Shown: positions 63,204-64,000 of the stretch, piece by piece
Position numbering within the stretch: the first letter of the stretch is position 1
How the letters are laid out: each line of letters begins with the position of its first letter
Assembly: GCA_021324775.1 (NCBI GenBank)
Contig: JAJPIM010000041.1
Span: forward strand, 110,158 to 174,157
Direction of reading: 5' to 3'
Source of the DNA: Gemmatimonadota bacterium
Lineage (GTDB): Bacteria > Gemmatimonadota > Gemmatimonadetes > Gemmatimonadales > Gemmatimonadaceae
Length of the DNA: 64,000 nt
The notes under the pieces: generated by a model
What the model was told of the DNA's origin: nothing
What the model saw: the letters and a program-made list of their open reading frames with translations, nothing else
Database searches by the model: none
Program-made: the position numbers and the translations under genes

Positions 63204-64000
63204 ATGCCCGAGCTCGACCCCCCCGACACGACCTCACTCACTTCCGCCGCCGAATCCGGTAATGGCACTGCCGCCGGATCGTTACTGACGCCGCGGGAGA
63301 AGCGCGACATTCAGAAAGCCCAGCTCCGCCCGCTCGCGAATCGCCGCCCCGAGCTGTACGACGAGGGCGACCTGCCGGACGAAGAAATATTCCAGCAGAT
63401 GAGCGAGTTGTACCAGGGCACGATGGCCTCGATCGAGGAAGGCGAGATCGTCAAGGCCACGGTCCAGGGCATTCGCGACAACATGGTCGTGCTGGACATC
63501 GGCTTCAAATCCGAAGGCACGGTACCGCTCGAGGAGTTCAAGGATCTTCCCGAGCTCAAGGCGGGCGACCAGGTCGAGGTGCTGCTCGAGCACCTCGAAG
63601 ACCAGGAAGGGTCGGTCGTGCTGTCGAAGAAGAAGGCCGATTTCATGCGCGTGTGGGAGCGTATCCGCGTCGCGTACGAGACCGACCAGCCGGTCGAGGG
63701 GACGCTGGTCAAGAAGATCAAGGGCGGTGTGGTGGTGGACCTCATGGGCGTGGACGCGTTCCTGCCGGGGTCCCAGATCGCGCTGCGCCGCGTGCCGAAC
63801 ATCGACGAGCTGCTGGGGCAGAAGTACGAGTTCAAGATCATCAAGCTGAATAAGCGGCGCCGGAACATCGTGGTCTCGCGTCGGGTGATCCTCGAGGCCG
63901 AGCGCGCAGGCAAGCGCGAGAAGCTGATGAAGGAGCTGCAGAAGGACCAGGTCCGGAAGGGCGTGGTCAAGAACATCACGGACTTCGGCGCCTTCATCGA
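63204..64000 (+). CDS. rpsA: 30S ribosomal protein S1 (partial, runs off window)
   Basis: ATG 63204, with AGGAG 13 bp upstream, then 265 codons to the window end. After an acidic N-terminus (EIFQQMSELYQGTMASIEEG), S1 domain 1 starts near residue 85 (EGEIVKATVQGIRDNMVVLD), domain 2 near 165 (VEGTLVKKIKGGVVVDLMGV), and domain 3 begins at 254 (VRKGVVKNITDFGAF). It binds mRNA on the small subunit. The frame is not closed. Confidence 0.92.
   Translation, partial: MPELDPPDTTSLTSAAESGNGTAAGSLLTPREKRDIQKAQLRPLANRRPELYDEGDLPDEEIFQQMSELYQGTMASIEEGEIVKATVQGIRDNMVVLDIGFKSEGTVPLEEFKDLPELKAGDQVEVLLEHLEDQEGSVVLSKKKADFMRVWERIRVAYETDQPVEGTLVKKIKGGVVVDLMGVDAFLPGSQIALRRVPNIDELLGQKYEFKIIKLNKRRRNIVVSRRVILEAERAGKREKLMKELQKDQVRKGVVKNITDFGAFI

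Overview
The window is about 64 kb of high-GC DNA from a bacterium that I would place in or near Gemmatimonadota (Gemmatimonadaceae-like). The reasons are soft: an 'orphan' MacB/FtsX-type permease of the kind common in Acidobacteria and Gemmatimonadota, Ala/Arg-rich proteins, frequent GTG starts, 4-bp overlapping operons and a complete succinylase lysine operon running into aroA-cmk-rpsA. No 16S rRNA is present, so this is an inference.

Layout. 1-4130: end of recN, an outer-membrane barrel-like protein, a six-hairpin-glycosidase-like protein and tRNA-Gly(GCC). 4131-9750: a segment with a secreted hydrolase, an FMN alpha-hydroxy-acid oxidase and a large permease, closed by an imperfect copy of the tRNA-Gly 3' end, so it may be an old integrated segment. 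10001-18427: LVIVD-type secreted protein, a pair of ABC exporters, a VapBC toxin-antitoxin module with a palindromic operator lying against a truncated HtrA PDZ remnant, and a CocE-type hydrolase.

18789-33953: the accessory core. tRNA-Leu(UAA) is followed by two tandem integrated elements. Each ends in a 52-bp copy of the tRNA 3' half (18821-18872, 29449-29500, 33844-33895). Each carries its own pair of 8-bp direct repeats, 12 bp apart, at both ends: ACTGGGCA in element 1 and TGGTAGCG in element 2. The scar of a third element follows. Both integrases are broken. Element 1 holds an XRE regulator, an HNH-like protein, an AlbA_2-like protein, two different PD-(D/E)XK-like proteins and several unknowns. 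Element 2 holds two unknown proteins and an Abi-type HEPN protein. This looks like a decaying defence or accessory island.

34023-54764: ordinary chromosome. It has VOC and DinB proteins, an argininosuccinate-lyase-family enzyme divergent from a small ArsR-like regulator with an operator/promoter palindrome, an RND efflux pump with its adaptor, a pair of paralogous lipoproteins, an MFS exporter and an arginase.

54860-64000: dapE-asd-lysC-dapB-dapA-dapD-aroA-cmk, tightly packed and partly overlapping, then rpsA running off the end. The dap genes make meso-diaminopimelate and lysine from aspartate by the succinylase route. aroA (shikimate), cmk (CMP kinase) and rpsA (S1) continue the same direction; cmk-rpsA adjacency is widespread in bacteria.

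A recurring theme is gene fossils: two scraps of orphan permease genes, a PDZ scrap of HtrA, a scrap of cyclopropane-fatty-acid synthase, frameshifted integrases and a frameshifted zinc-binding gene.
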